Positions 21,121-30,623 of a stretch of 64,000 nucleotides of DNA are shown here, piece by piece. The DNA is from Symbiodinium sp. CCMP2592 (lineage: Eukaryota > Sar > Dinophyceae > Suessiales > Symbiodiniaceae), in contig CAJNDT010000488.1 of NCBI GenBank assembly GCA_905221615.1, forward strand, positions 1 to 64,000. Reading direction: 5' to 3'. The number at the start of each line of letters is the position of its first letter. Position 1 is the stretch's first letter. The notes below the pieces were generated by a model that made no database searches, was not told the origin of the DNA, and saw only the letters and a list, made by a program, of their open reading frames with translations. Made by a program: the position numbers and the translations under genes.

Positions 21121-21945
21121 CTATTGAAAGGTACAGAAGGAGCTGGCCTCATTTCGCAGAAGGCGCACCACCTCTTGGTGTCCGTTGCGGGCAGCCAAAG
21201 TCAAGGCAGTCGCGTTATCTCTTCCACAAAGTTGGTCCTTGTCAGCTCCTTCCTTAAGCAGCACGGAGACCGTCTCAGCGTGCCCGTACAGGGAGGCCGC
21301 CCCAAGAGCTGTCGTGGCGATTCTGGGGTTCGAATTCTTGTTCACGTCGGCACGAAGCTCCAGCAACAAGCGCACAATCTCTACGTGTCCTTCAGCAGAT
21401 GCAGCATAGAGTGGGGTCACTGTGCCGTTGTCTTTTTCGGCGCCGGCCTGCAAGAGCGTGCACACAGCTCCCATCTTCCCGAAAGCAGCTGCGTTACCCA
21501 AGGCCGTAGAGCCATAGTAATGACATCTCTCCATGTCAGCCCAGGCTTCCAAGAGGAGCCGGACGACCTCCACATGACCATTTCGAGAAGCCCTCTGAAG
21601 TGGAGAGGGGCCAGTGGGAGATTTCGTCAAGCTCGGATCTTGCGGTCGTTGCAGGGCGATCTCAACCTTTAGTACATCGCCACATTCCGCGGCTTCGTAG
21701 AGTTCCACAACGTCACGCGAAGATGCTGGACAGTAGTCCAGCAACACCAGTTGCACATCCTCCAGCAAGTCTAAGCATGCCCCGTCGTCCAAGCTTTCGC
21801 CATCATGCAGTAATCTCTGCCGGAAGCGCGGGACACCACACATCTTGTGCAAGATCTGCTTCAACATTCGCGCATCTTGCAGTTCTTGCATAGGGATGGA
21901 AGCCACCTCTCGCCCCGAAACTCCCCAGACATGCAGCACGGCCAT
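21121..21945 (-). CDS. Ubiquitin-like domain plus ankyrin-repeat protein
   Basis: A complete 274-residue frame from ATG (21943-21945) to TAG. Residues 1-70 form a ubiquitin-like fold (AVLHVWGVSGREVASIP, then CGVPRFRQRLLHDGESLDD and VQLVLLDY), a pattern found in front of ankyrin repeats in many Symbiodiniaceae proteins. Residues about 75-270 hold six ankyrin repeats: a first diverged one at 75-105, then repeats beginning GPSPLQRASRNGHVEVVRLL, GSTALGNAAAFGKMGAVCTL, TVTPLYAASAEGHVEIVRLL, TTALGAASLYGHAETVSVLL and NATALTLAARNGHQEVVRLL. Such proteins are soluble scaffolds; the ligand cannot be told. No intron interrupts it, and no spliced-leader remnant was seen upstream. It is the most secure gene in the window. 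Confidence 0.9.
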   Translation of the reverse strand: MAVLHVWGVSGREVASIPMQELQDARMLKQILHKMCGVPRFRQRLLHDGESLDDGACLDLLEDVQLVLLDYCPASSRDVVELYEAAECGDVLKVEIALQRPQDPSLTKSPTGPSPLQRASRNGHVEVVRLLLEAWADMERCHYYGSTALGNAAAFGKMGAVCTLLQAGAEKDNGTVTPLYAASAEGHVEIVRLLLELRADVNKNSNPRIATTALGAASLYGHAETVSVLLKEGADKDQLCGRDNATALTLAARNGHQEVVRLLRNEASSFCTFQ

Positions 21946-22120
21946 TTGACGGTCTGTCTTTGGTGCCTAGAACTGTCTGGAAGTCTGAAACGACGAAACT
22001 TCTGCATCAAACCCTGTTGCGATGCGAGCCCTTCAGCCCTGCTCAACCAAAGCCCTTAGCACTGATCATCATCCCGATTCTCTGACTAATGAGTCATGAA
22101 TCATCAGCCGGAGCTACTGC

Positions 22121-22462
22121 CTAATCCTGTCTTAAACCGTTAAACCTTGAATATACTCGGCCTTGCAATAGCACTAAACCCCAAGCCCTCAACAAGACAC
22201 GAAAGTAGGGCATCAACGCAGAGCGAATTACTGGGCTCGGGCATTCCAGAAACCTGCGGAGACATGGAAGAACCTCTGTATCGGCCCCGAAACTGGGTTT
22301 AGGGCCGAGGATTTTTCTGTGCGAAACTATTCGAGCAACTCGTAAGTACCAAATGAATCCCTCACTATAATCCCGTCTAGAACCCCTTTCTGGAGCGCTT
22401 ATAACGACCCTAAGCTGGTGAGGGATGCAGGGTTTCAGGGTCCTTGTACAAGAACTCTTCAC
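22121..22462 (-). CDS. Weak coding candidate
   Basis: A 113-codon minus frame with GADTEVLPCLRRFLECPSP and VIRSALMPYFRVLLRAWGL. The ends run into telomere-like sequence; only about 22190-22380 could be an exon. The region is just upstream of the UBL-ankyrin gene on the same strand. Confidence 0.2.
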   Translation of the reverse strand: MKSSCTRTLKPCIPHQLRVVISAPERGSRRDYSEGFIWYLRVARIVSHRKILGPKPSFGADTEVLPCLRRFLECPSPVIRSALMPYFRVLLRAWGLVLLQGRVYSRFNGLRQD

Positions 22463-22604
22463 GAAACCCCAAAATGCTTATTCTAATGTAAACCCTAAGC
22501 CCTAAACCCTAAACCGTTCAACCCCCCATCCTACCATCCGCTTGCATCGAAGAATAGAGCCACTGAGGCGGTTTAGAGTTCAGCTGTAGGGTTTTGAGGT
22601 ATAT

Positions 22605-22712
22605 GGGCGGTTGTCAAAATTATGGTCCCTTTTTGGGTCACTATTAGAATAAGGCACCTATTATTTATTATTTAGGCTACCCAAAAAGGGGCCATAATTT
22701 TGACAACTACCC
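22605..22712. mobile_element. Foldback family B
   Basis: Ends GGGCGGTTGTCAAAATTATG and CATAATTTTGACAACTACCC, flanked on both sides by ATAT (its own complement, so it could be a target duplication or part of the ends). The core has CACCTATTATTTATTATTTA. Confidence 0.85.
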
Positions 22713-24180
22713 ATATAGGGTTTAAGCTTTAACGTGTTGGGCCGTGTTGGGTCTCTGGCTTCGGGTTTATGATTGCGGGTCTACGGTATAGGGTTTGGGA
22801 CCTTATAGGCTTCCCCAAACAGTAAAAAGACGAGGGCTCCGGGAACTGATGATCTTGAGTCGGTCCCCTGGAGACCAAATACAGGGGCCATACAGCAGAA
22901 GCCAGAGAGCTGGAACATCATCATCCTCATTCCCTGGTAAAGAAGAAGGAAACCTAGCAGTAATCATCCTAAATCCATGTTCCAACTTTCTGGGGTTCAC
23001 TATAATACATAGAAGAGCGCGCTGTGCAATATCATAGTACGATCCTAACGCCCCGCCATAGTACGGTAATTATTGAAGCCCCTTTACTAAACCCTATATA
23101 TGAACCCTACACCCCCTATACTAAATCCAAAACTCTATCCTAAACCACTAAAACCCTATACTAAACCCGTGTTGAAGAAAGCCAGGCATCCCGGATCCCC
23201 CTGATGTGACCCTGTACTATAGTATCCTTGTAGTGGCCCCTTATATCGAACCCTTTTAAGGATCCCTTTAAAAGGACCCCCTATAGAGCCCTTCCCTGAT
23301 GGGACGACCCAACCTTCATCCAGCGGTTTTCAGCAGCACCGGCTCCTAGCCGTTGAGGCTGAAAGGGTTTAGCGTTTAGGGCCTAGGGTTTAGGGTGTAG
23401 GGTTAAGGGTTTAGGGTGCCCTGAAGCCCAATCGCAGGGTGTCGACTTCTTGAAGGTTTAGTTTAAGTTTAGGGGTTGATGGACGTCTTTAAGGTTTAGG
23501 GCCCCGCAGAATTGAATCTTGAGGGCGTAGGCACATCTCTGCCTCTAGCACCTCGTCCAAGAGTTCGAAACCCTGAGAGTCAAATTCAGGCATTTTTGCA
23601 TAGGAGTTTAGGACGTTAAGGTGTTGTCCGAGCCTAAGAATGGTTCTGATCTACAACTCTATGTCCCAGGCAAGGGCGAAGCCCTCAACTAGAATGGTTA
23701 GGCTCGGAGTAGAAGAACACTTCGGCTTGCAATGCCATAAACCCATAAACCCTGAACACTTTGGTCCATAAACCCTGAGTACTTTCGTCCATAAACCCTG
23801 AACCCTACGGGTTTCGATGCCCGAAGCCATATATGTTAGTTATGTTATGTGATAAGTCAACCTTCAACCCAAAACACCGTTCTGCCACACACATTGAACT
23901 TCCTGTTTGTAGATTTAGTGAACTTTTACATGCCCCCAAAGTGCAGAAGTCAACTAGCCAGAGGCCCAGAAAGGCTCAACCAGGTTAATTGCTTCGATAT
24001 CTAAAATATTTATTCCGATATTTTGAAGATACGTTTGAATATCTATATTTCTTTGTATTCATATAACAAACATATAAAACCATTCAACACCCTAAACCCT
24101 AAAGACCTAAACCCTCAAGTCCTAGAACCCTAAGCCTAATGTCCGACGCCTAAAACCTAAAGCCTAAAGCCCTAACCTTC
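22713..24180. other. No supported gene; telomere-like words and unique DNA
   Basis: Loose CCCTATACTAAACCC, TTTAGGG and AAAGGATCCCTTTAAAAGG words. Three copies of CATAAACCCTGA(AC/GT) CTTT lie near 23740-23800. No convincing gene. Confidence 0.4.
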
Positions 24181-24284
24181 GGGGTCCAAAGCACCCAATA
24201 ATCAGGTACTCGGGTTTGGGATAATAGTTATGTAGGTTACCATTTTGGAGAGTATATGATAATTAGGTGCTCGGACCCTTCGGG
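24181..24284. mobile_element. Foldback family K, copy 1
   Basis: Starts GGGGTCCAAAGCACCCAATA and ends with the partial complement AATTAGGTGCTCGGACCCTT. It differs from copy 2 (25554-25657) at only about four of 104 positions. Confidence 0.85.
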
Positions 24285-24327
24285 TAAGCCCTATAAACCC
24301 GAACGCCCGTAACCCCAGAACCCGTTG

Positions 24328-24420
24328 GGCTCACTCCTTTGGAGCTGCGCTCGATGGTCACGGGCCAGAAGTGTTCGCTCTGGACTCGTATGGCATGGAC
24401 CTATGCGGGTTTGAGGGTCT
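24328..24420 (+). CDS. Possible short exon
   Basis: A plus frame with HSFGAALDGHGPEVFALDSY GMDLCGF is protein-like over about 30 codons before telomere-like DNA begins. No splice sites could be fixed. Confidence 0.2.
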
Positions 24421-24600
24421 AGGAGTTTAGGGTTTATCGTGTGCTTGAGGGTTCAAGCCTGCAAGTTCACTGCTCGGAGTTTAGGCGTTCAGGGTATTAG
24501 ATGGCGGGCCAGCAGGACTTGGCAGCTCCTCTCACAGGTAGTCGGGGCTGCACGGCTTTGAGCCGTTTACATTAGCAGCAGAAGAGATTGGCAACCTCTC

Positions 24601-24795
24601 CCTTAGCCCAACCCTAAATCCTAAACCTAAAACTTTAACCCCCAAACTTTACCCTAAACCGTAACCCTAAAACTTTAAGCCCCAAACTGTACCCTAAACC
24701 GTGACCCTAAACCCTAAACCCCAAAACTTTAAGCCCTAAGCCCCTACCCTAAATCCTGAACCCAAAACCCTAAACCCCAAAACGCCAAACCCAAA
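24601..24795. repeat. Telomere-like tandem tract (CCCTAAACCGTAACCCTAAAAC type)
   Basis: Units such as CCCTAAACCGTAACCCTAAA alternate with ACTTTAAGCCCCAAACTGT, giving a higher-order repeat of about 40 bp in two or three copies. Confidence 0.75.
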
Positions 24796-24892
24796 GCCCA
24801 AACTCGGAAAAACCAGAGGTTCCGAGCTCAAGGGCTGAAAACCCGTGGCCCGACTCAAGCAAAAGGCCCTCGTAGTACGAATTCCTTATTTG

Positions 24893-25086
24893 TGAGTTTC
24901 CGAAAATACCTTAGGATTCCTTTAAAAGGGATCCTTAAAAGGTTCCTTAAAGGGATCTATAAGGGTTCTATAAACGGTTTAGGGTTTGAGTTTCCGAAAA
25001 TTAGGGGCACCTTTTTGGGGGTCCTTATAATAAGGATCCTACCACTTAGGGTACTATAGTAGGGTCTCCTGTTTTCGGAAACCCAC
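24893..25086. mobile_element. Foldback family C, full copy preceded by a single arm
   Basis: A lone arm GAGTTTCCGAAAATACCTTAGG is at 24897; the full element runs from about 24988 (GAGTTTCCGAAAATTAGGGG) to 25086 (CTGTTTTCGGAAACCCACC). The core GGATCCTACCACTTAGGGTA matches 15181-15282. Confidence 0.75.
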
Positions 25087-25553
25087 CATTTGGGGTGCGG
25101 GGTTTGAGTTTGGGGTTTTAGGGTTTACCGCTTTTGGGATTCAGTCCAAGGTTTGGGGTTTTCGTGTTTAGGGGTAGGGGTTGATGGGCTGGGGTTTAGG
25201 GCTTTATAGCCCTTACCGTAACCCATAAAAGAACTCCATTATCATTCAGGCCCACATATAACACCCAGACCCGAAGAAGAAATCTGCGCCATTTTCTAGT
25301 GCCATCGCACGAAACTCACAGAAGCCGCAAGGCGGGCATTTGCACGCAGCGGCTCTTAAAAGTAGGGCGGCGGAAGATAGTTTTACGGCTTCGAGTGTAG
25401 GGTTTAGGCCAGGGTTGGGTCGTGAAAGATATTTTTGGGGTTTCGGTGTATGTTTTTACTGCTAGTGGAGCCATACGAAGATGCACACATTTCGCCCGAC
25501 GGCTCAACCCGTAAGCCCTTCTAGATCCCGGATAGTAACCTTATACAGCCCTA

Positions 25554-25657
25554 GGGGTCCAAAGCACCCAATAATCAGGTACTCGGGTTTGGGATAATAG
25601 TTATGTAGATTAGAATTTTGGAGAGTGTATGATAATTAGGTGCTCGGACCCTTCGGG
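25554..25657. mobile_element. Foldback family K, copy 2
   Basis: Nearly identical to 24181-24284 in the same orientation, 1.37 kb away. Confidence 0.85.
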
Positions 25658-25794
25658 CAGTAACCCATAGACCCGAAACACAACTCCATGTCCTTACGCA
25701 CTCCTTCTCCTGCACGTTCGCATAGCTTTGGGGTTTAAGGCTTCGAGAGTGGGCCTCTTCAGGATTTAGACTGCTGCAGCGTGTACCCAAAGGC

Positions 25795-25872
25795 CCCAAA
25801 GTAGTTCCCTTTGGGGGTTCATATATAAGAATCTTATAAGGTAATACCAAAAAGGAACTACTATGGAGCCCC
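25795..25872. mobile_element. Foldback family F
   Basis: Ends CCAAAGTAGTTCCCTTTGGG and CCAAAAAGGAACTACTATGG. The core has TCTTATAAGGTAAT, as in the copy at 28797. Confidence 0.8.
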
Positions 25873-25952
25873 CGGGTAGTCATCTCTGCCCTCCAGAGCG
25901 TATGTTGCAGGAGCTATGGCTCAGTACGGATAATCAGGATCGCTCAGGATCC

Positions 25953-26092
25953 TACTATCCAAGGGTAAAAGGAGGGACCCTTAATAAGGACCCCTAGGTA
26001 TATACCCTCAATATAGCCATTATATAAATTATATAGCCCATTATAGGGTAGGGGTCCCCCTTAAGGGTCCCTCCCTTTCCCCTTTGATACTA
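25953..26092. mobile_element. Foldback family P
   Basis: Left arm CCAAGGGTAAAAGGAGGGAC CCTTAA; right arm TTAAGGGTCCCTCCCTTTCC CCTTTG. The core contains TATATAAATTATATAGCCC. It resembles the larger element at 41475-41832. Confidence 0.75.
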
Positions 26093-26847
26093 TGTAGAGT
26101 CGACTCTGGGGTCCCTCGTTTGCCGAAACCTCGAAACGTATCTTCTCAGACCTCGAATTTTCGAAGCCTCACCCCGCGACGGCACTTGCTGTGAAGTCTC
26201 GAAAGTTGGCACATTGATCAAGGATTGTTCATCCATGCGCTTGATACAACAGATAACAAGCCTTTTGGGGTACATTTTAGAACAGCAACTATAGGGCACC
26301 AAGGGTATAGTATTGCTATGGATCTGGCTGCAGACCTCGTTCTTTTCATCAATACGTTTTCGGGGTCATGATGTTCCAACTTTCTGGCACTTATTTTGGA
26401 TTGGCATTGCAGCGCGAACTCACGGTTCAGGACTGCCAAAGCCCCCGCTTGAAATACTTAACTTCCGAACAGTACCAATCCAGCATGGTAGGCTCTGGGC
26501 CCCTAGTTGCAGGGTATGAACAAGGGCAAACCAGAGATGCATGTGATTTGAGCAGTTTAACTTCGAACTCTAACTCTTATCCCCGGAGATCCCAGCATGC
26601 ACCCTAAACCATCAACCCTACCATGTTGATGCCGAGAAACCTACAGCTGAACCACTGAAGCCCGCCCCCCAAACCTCTGCAGATCGCTACTCATAAAGAT
26701 TAAGCCCTGTGTTTTCACGTTTGAGCTCGTCAGATTCTACCTCATCTCCCGTTAAGGGTCTGTCGCTACGTATCCCAAGGGTTATCAGCACGATTCCAGG
26801 GGTATCGCCCGTATAGCCATACTTCTTGCTAGCTGACTCCCCAAGCA

Positions 26848-27096
26848 ATGCTTTTTTCTACTCATGGATGGTTCTCTTGCTGCAACAACGAATACGCCTC
26901 AGTCTTAGGCAGGACCCGTTTTACTCACGGGCCCAAAACTTTCAGAATCGACTACCCTATAAGAACCCCAAAAGTTGAAAAGTTGAGTTTACAGCCAGCC
27001 AATAAGTTTAAAAAGGACCTTGACAAACGGCCCTTAAAGCACCATCTTCACCTCCAAGGCCTTGTGACACAAAAGCCAACTGAAACTACCAAATAG
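26848..27096 (+). CDS. Possible exon or small gene, hypothetical protein
   Basis: An 82-codon frame from ATG. It contains HGWFSCCNNEYASVLGRTRF, THGPKTFRIDYPIRTPKVEK and LSLQPANKFKKDLDKRPLKH. It is basic, without repeat words, and ends in TAG directly before telomere-like DNA. Function unknown. Confidence 0.3.
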   Translation: MLFSTHGWFSCCNNEYASVLGRTRFTHGPKTFRIDYPIRTPKVEKLSLQPANKFKKDLDKRPLKHHLHLQGLVTQKPTETTK

Positions 27097-27149
27097 GGGT
27101 TTAGGGAATTTAGGGGTTCAGGGCTTAGGGTTTGGGGATTTAGGGCTTA

Positions 27150-27245
27150 CCTTAGCCCCGAAAAACCCACATTTTTAAGGACTTATATGAGGAAGTCGTA
27201 ATTACAAGGAACCTAAAAAATATGGGTCATTCAGGGTTAAGGTAG
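27150..27245. mobile_element. Foldback-like element, unassigned family
   Basis: CCTTAGCCCCGAAAAACCCA and TGGGTCATTCAGGGTTAAGG are imperfect complements around AGGACTTATATGAGG. The piece ACTTGTACAAGGAAACCGCAAT near 29115 looks related to its core. Confidence 0.45.
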
Positions 27246-27599
27246 GGTTTAGGGGTCTTGGCTCCTGAACCATGGGCCCAAGGCCCGAGAACAATGGACA
27301 AATGCTCGGGTACTCTGCGCAAAATTCAGTGGGCCGGAAGACCTTGTAATGCTATCAGCACGGGTTTCTGACACATACACAAACCTAAACCCTAAACCCT
27401 GGACCCTATACCTTACACCCTAAATCCTATACTGTATAATATAGAGAACCTGCCCAAATCTCTGGCCTTACGGCTTAGGCCGCTATATTACCCAATCTGA
27501 GCTTGGTTCACATAGTATCCCTGCCTGAGCTGTGCCGGAGCTCCGCTTTGCGGATCCTGGCTGAAATAGCCCAAGCCTTGGATTGACGGTTGAGGGTTT

Positions 27600-27910
27600 A
27601 GGGTGTGGGGTTTAGGGTTCAAGGCTTAGCGTTTATTCAGGACTTGGGGGCTTGTGGCAGGATGACTATGGCACCGGAAGAGACCAGGTTTAAGAGCGTG
27701 CTCTCTGCTGTTCTTGGGTCTGCTGCGGTTCAGAGATTTAGGCTTATGGCTTTTGCAGCATGCAGTGTCTTCGTTTTCAACAGCCATGAGTCTTCTGCCG
27801 ACGGATTGGCAAGATTCGTACTTGTGACTGTCTTCTGGATGTGTATGTGTTTCACTGCCTGCGCGAGTGGGTAATACTTGCAGGATCCAGAGACGTAGCA
27901 AGTAGGGAAT
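27600..27910. other. Coding-like region, strand unresolved
   Basis: Both strands are open for about 90 codons. The minus frame has THPEDSHKYESCQSVGRRLM; the plus frame has FKSVLSAVLGSAAVQRFRLM. One of these may be an exon; the sequence does not decide. Confidence 0.25.
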
Positions 27911-28520
27911 AAGAAGAGCTGTAGGTAATTACCCAGAAGGGATCCTGACTAAGCCCCCGACCCTCCAATTAAAGGGGACCGAACACGCAGCACTACGTAG
28001 CTAGAGTCGATATACACTGGAAGTAGTAAGGCCCCTATGCTACCTTATTACTATTTGCTCCTGCTGTGGCTACTCATGTTGCATCAGTGCAGACACCATT
28101 GAGGGCATCGAGCATGAAGTGGAAACGAACCCCCAAGCATGACATATGGCATATGTTCTATGGGGCTTGACAAACATGGAACATAGGGGTTAGGGTGTAG
28201 GGTTCAGGGTATAAAAACCCAGACTTTTCTCTGCCATCCCCAAGCCCAGAAGTGATGCCGTCGGACATAAACCCTAAAACCCTAAAGCCCTAAACCCTCT
28301 AGCGACCCCACAGAGATTCTTGCACAAGAAGCTCCAAGAAACTGTTAAGAGATCTCAACATCCCTAAAAGATCTTAGGGTTCAGGGCTTGGGGTTTAGGG
28401 GTTTAGGATTCAGAGTAACCTTTTTGGCAAAAGGGACAGAATTGCACGTCGGAGCGGCATATTCGGTAGAGAGCCCAGAGATAGGACATGTAAATCATCA
28501 GTATTCTGCATTGACAGCAG
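27911..28520. other. No supported gene
   Basis: Unique sequence with scattered telomere-like words; nothing that I could call. Confidence 0.3.
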
Positions 28521-28524
28521 CACC

Positions 28525-28755
28525 ATAAACCCTTAACCCTGAACCCCTAAACCCTAAACCCTAAACCCTAAGCCCCTAAACCCTAAACCCCTAAACCCTA
28601 AACTAACCCTAAACCCTAAACTAACCCTAAACCCTAAACTAACCCTAAACCCTGAACCCCTAAACCCGAAACCCTAAACCCCTAAACCCTAAACTAACCC
28701 TACACCCTAAACTAACCCTAAACCCTGAACCCCTAAACCCTAAACCCTAAACCCG
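28525..28755. repeat. Telomere-like higher-order array
   Basis: CCCTAAACCCTAAACTAA is repeated six or seven times, mixed with CCCTAAACCCCTAAACC. This is the longest regular CCCTAAA tract in the window. Confidence 0.9.
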
Positions 28756-28796
28756 AAATCCGGCTCAAAGCTCCCGAAACCTTAAACTTACCCATC

Positions 28797-28881
28797 GGCT
28801 CCATAGTAGGTTCCTTTTTGGGGGTTCATATCTAGAATCCTATAAGGTAATCCCAAAAAAGGAGCTACTTTTGAGAGTATG
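28797..28881. mobile_element. Foldback family F
   Basis: CTCCATAGTAGGTTCCTTTT opposite AAAAGGAGCTACTTTTGAGAG; the core TCCTATAAGGTAATCCC is shared with 25795-25872. Confidence 0.75.
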
Positions 28882-28904
28882 GGTAAACTCCTAACTCCGA
28901 CTAT

Positions 28905-28948
28905 AGGGCCGCGTGATTTCCAACAGTAACAACCCGACCGAACTGCAT
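28905..28948 (-). pseudogene. RCC1-like exon fragment (degenerate)
   Basis: The minus frame reads QFGRVVTVGNHAAL and stop, aligning with RDGRVVTWGGHSARA of the exon at 29340-29431 at both protein and DNA level (GGTCGGGTTGT.ACT shared). The Trp of the motif is lost. Probably a decayed duplicate. Confidence 0.4.
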
Positions 28949-28959
28949 ACATTTAAAGT

Positions 28960-29030
28960 GTAGGGTTTTGGGTGTAGGGTTTAGGGGTTTAGGGGTTCAG
29001 GGTTTAGGGGTTTTTAGGTTTAGGCGCGTA
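28960..29030 (+). repeat. Interstitial telomere-like tract (TTTAGGG)n
   Basis: GTAGGGTTTAGGGGTTTAGG and similar words; orientation opposite to 28525-28755. Confidence 0.75.
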
Positions 29031-29230
29031 CCTCCCACCCTCTAATCCAAAACCCTACACCCGAAACCCGAACCCTTAAATCCTAGGTCCCAGACCCCAC
29101 CTACCTTTTCAGGACTTGTACAAGGAAACCGCAATAAGGAAAAAAAACTGTAGATTCATCAGGATCCGCTAAATCCCAGCCGATCCTCAACCCTAAACCC
29201 CTAAGCCTAAACCCCTGAACCCTAACCCCT

Positions 29231-29324
29231 ACCTGTAGCCCCAAAGACCTACCTTTTTAGGGAACTATATATATAGAAACCATCATAAGGATCCCCCAAA
29301 AGGTAGGTCCCTTCGGCTACAGGT
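29231..29324. mobile_element. Foldback family D
   Basis: Ends ACCTGTAGCCCCAAAGACCT ACCTTTT and AAAAGGTAGGTCCCTTCGGC TACAGGT. A second copy is at 55628-55776. Confidence 0.8.
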
Positions 29325-29339
29325 AAACCCTATGCCCTA

Positions 29340-29431
29340 GCCGAGTGGCCTCCCCAAGTTACAACCCGACCATCTCTGCGGACGGCAGCAAATGCCGTCG
29401 ACGTAGCCTGGATCTGCGTGACGCCGTGTAG
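29340..29431 (-). CDS. RCC1/HERC-like repeat exon (distal)
   Basis: The minus frame reads VTQIQATSTAFAAVRRDGRV then VTWGGHS, one RCC1-like unit of the same type as the exons at 34.7-36.2 kb. The frame meets a TAG ten residues after the Trp; the donor was not resolved. The family D element starts a few bases beyond. It may be the next exon of the main RCC1-like gene, separated by a long repeat-filled intron, or a remnant of a second copy. Confidence 0.5.
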
Positions 29432-29874
29432 CAAAGGTCGCATCGAACCTCAGATCAGGGCTCAGGGCTTAGGGTCCCGGGGGTTTAGTGGTGGGGGTTT
29501 AGGAATATAAGGGTTTAGGTTTTCTTAGGGTTTATAGGGTTCAGGGTTTAGGGGTCGAGGGTTTCGGATGAGGGCGAAAAGGGCTTGCAGGCTTTAACTT
29601 TTGGGTGTCTGTCTTGTGGTCACAGAAAGGTCGAGGGTTCTTTCGGGTGTCGGATTTAGGGGCTTTACAACTGCTAGTGATTTTGGCTTCTAGGTTGCAC
29701 TCTCTTGGTTTCACAGTTCACCAAAGGTGCGATGTACAATGGTTTCGATCTACAGGATGATCCTATCCTGATGCAGCCAAGGCAGAACGTTGACCCCTAC
29801 TTCCTAAGCCCAATGCAAACCGCTTGACCGAATTTATCTGAACCGTAGTTACACAAAGAAACAGACAACGAGTG

Positions 29875-29958
29875 GCTGCTATCCCCACCAGCACCCGGGC
29901 TCCCCCATGTCACGACAGAGCCGTCGCCCAGCAAAGCAGCAAATGCAGCAGTAGTTGC
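29875..29958 (-). CDS. RCC1/HERC-like repeat exon (distal)
   Basis: The minus frame reads ATTAAFAALLGDGSVVTWGS then PGAGGDSS, a clear RCC1-like unit. The acceptor CCTGACAG|GCAACT puts the junction before the Ala of 'QA', the same phase and place as the junctions at 35576 and 34681. The downstream edge is uncertain: after GGDSS the frame loses the repeat pattern. It would join in frame to the exon ending at 34681. Confidence 0.55.
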
Positions 29959-30224
29959 CTGTCAGGGCATACTGCCATTGGCTTATGAGCTAAAAAAGGG
30001 GTAGAGTCTGAGCCTCTAGGTAAGGTTTGGGGCCAAGAATTTCTTGGATATCGACTTCCTTTAGTCAGTGCATTGCAGGAATCGAGATACTTAGCAACAA
30101 GCTTTCGGTTCCTGTGTCACATCTAACCCCGACACCCGAAAGCCATAATATAGAGCTTTCATTCCCGAAAGCATCGCGAAGGGTTCTTCCGTGTGGAACG
30201 CCGCAGCTGAGTACATAGATGACA

Positions 30225-30560
30225 GACATAGAATCAACTTACTTGACTCCATACTTTACTTCACTCTACACTTGATACTTGACTCTACACTTGATACTTA
30301 CTTACTTACTTGACCTCTATGACTGACTCTCTACACTTGACACTTGACTCTATGTGATACTTGACTCTACACTTGATACTTGACTCTATGTTATGCTTAC
30401 GACTTACTTACTTACTTACTTCACTCTACTTACTTACTTCACTCTACTTACTTACTTACTTGACACTTGACACTGGACTCTATGTTATGCTATCTCTATA
30501 CTTACTTATACTTACTTACTTACTTACTTACTTGACTCTATGCCTCTATGACTTACTCTC
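30225..30560 (+). repeat. ACTT/CTCT simple tandem (ACTTGACTCTAC type)
   Basis: Irregular repeats of CTTGACTCTACACTTGATA and TTACTTACTTAC. Related ACTTGACTCTATGCAC words recur at about 33880-34140, so the two low-complexity tracts bracket the array and duplications in between. Confidence 0.85.
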
Positions 30561-30623
30561 TACATCTCGGTATCTAATCTCTCTTCTAAAGCCAAGGGTG
30601 GCACCGTCGTCGTCCATCGGGAA

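Noticed and set aside
27605..27901. Definite gene on one strand
   Set aside because: Both strands are open with similar quality and no splice site decides, so it is listed only as unresolved.
28525..28755. True chromosome end
   Set aside because: The CCCTAAA tract is followed by ordinary sequence, foldback elements and a TTTAGGG tract of opposite direction; it is internal.
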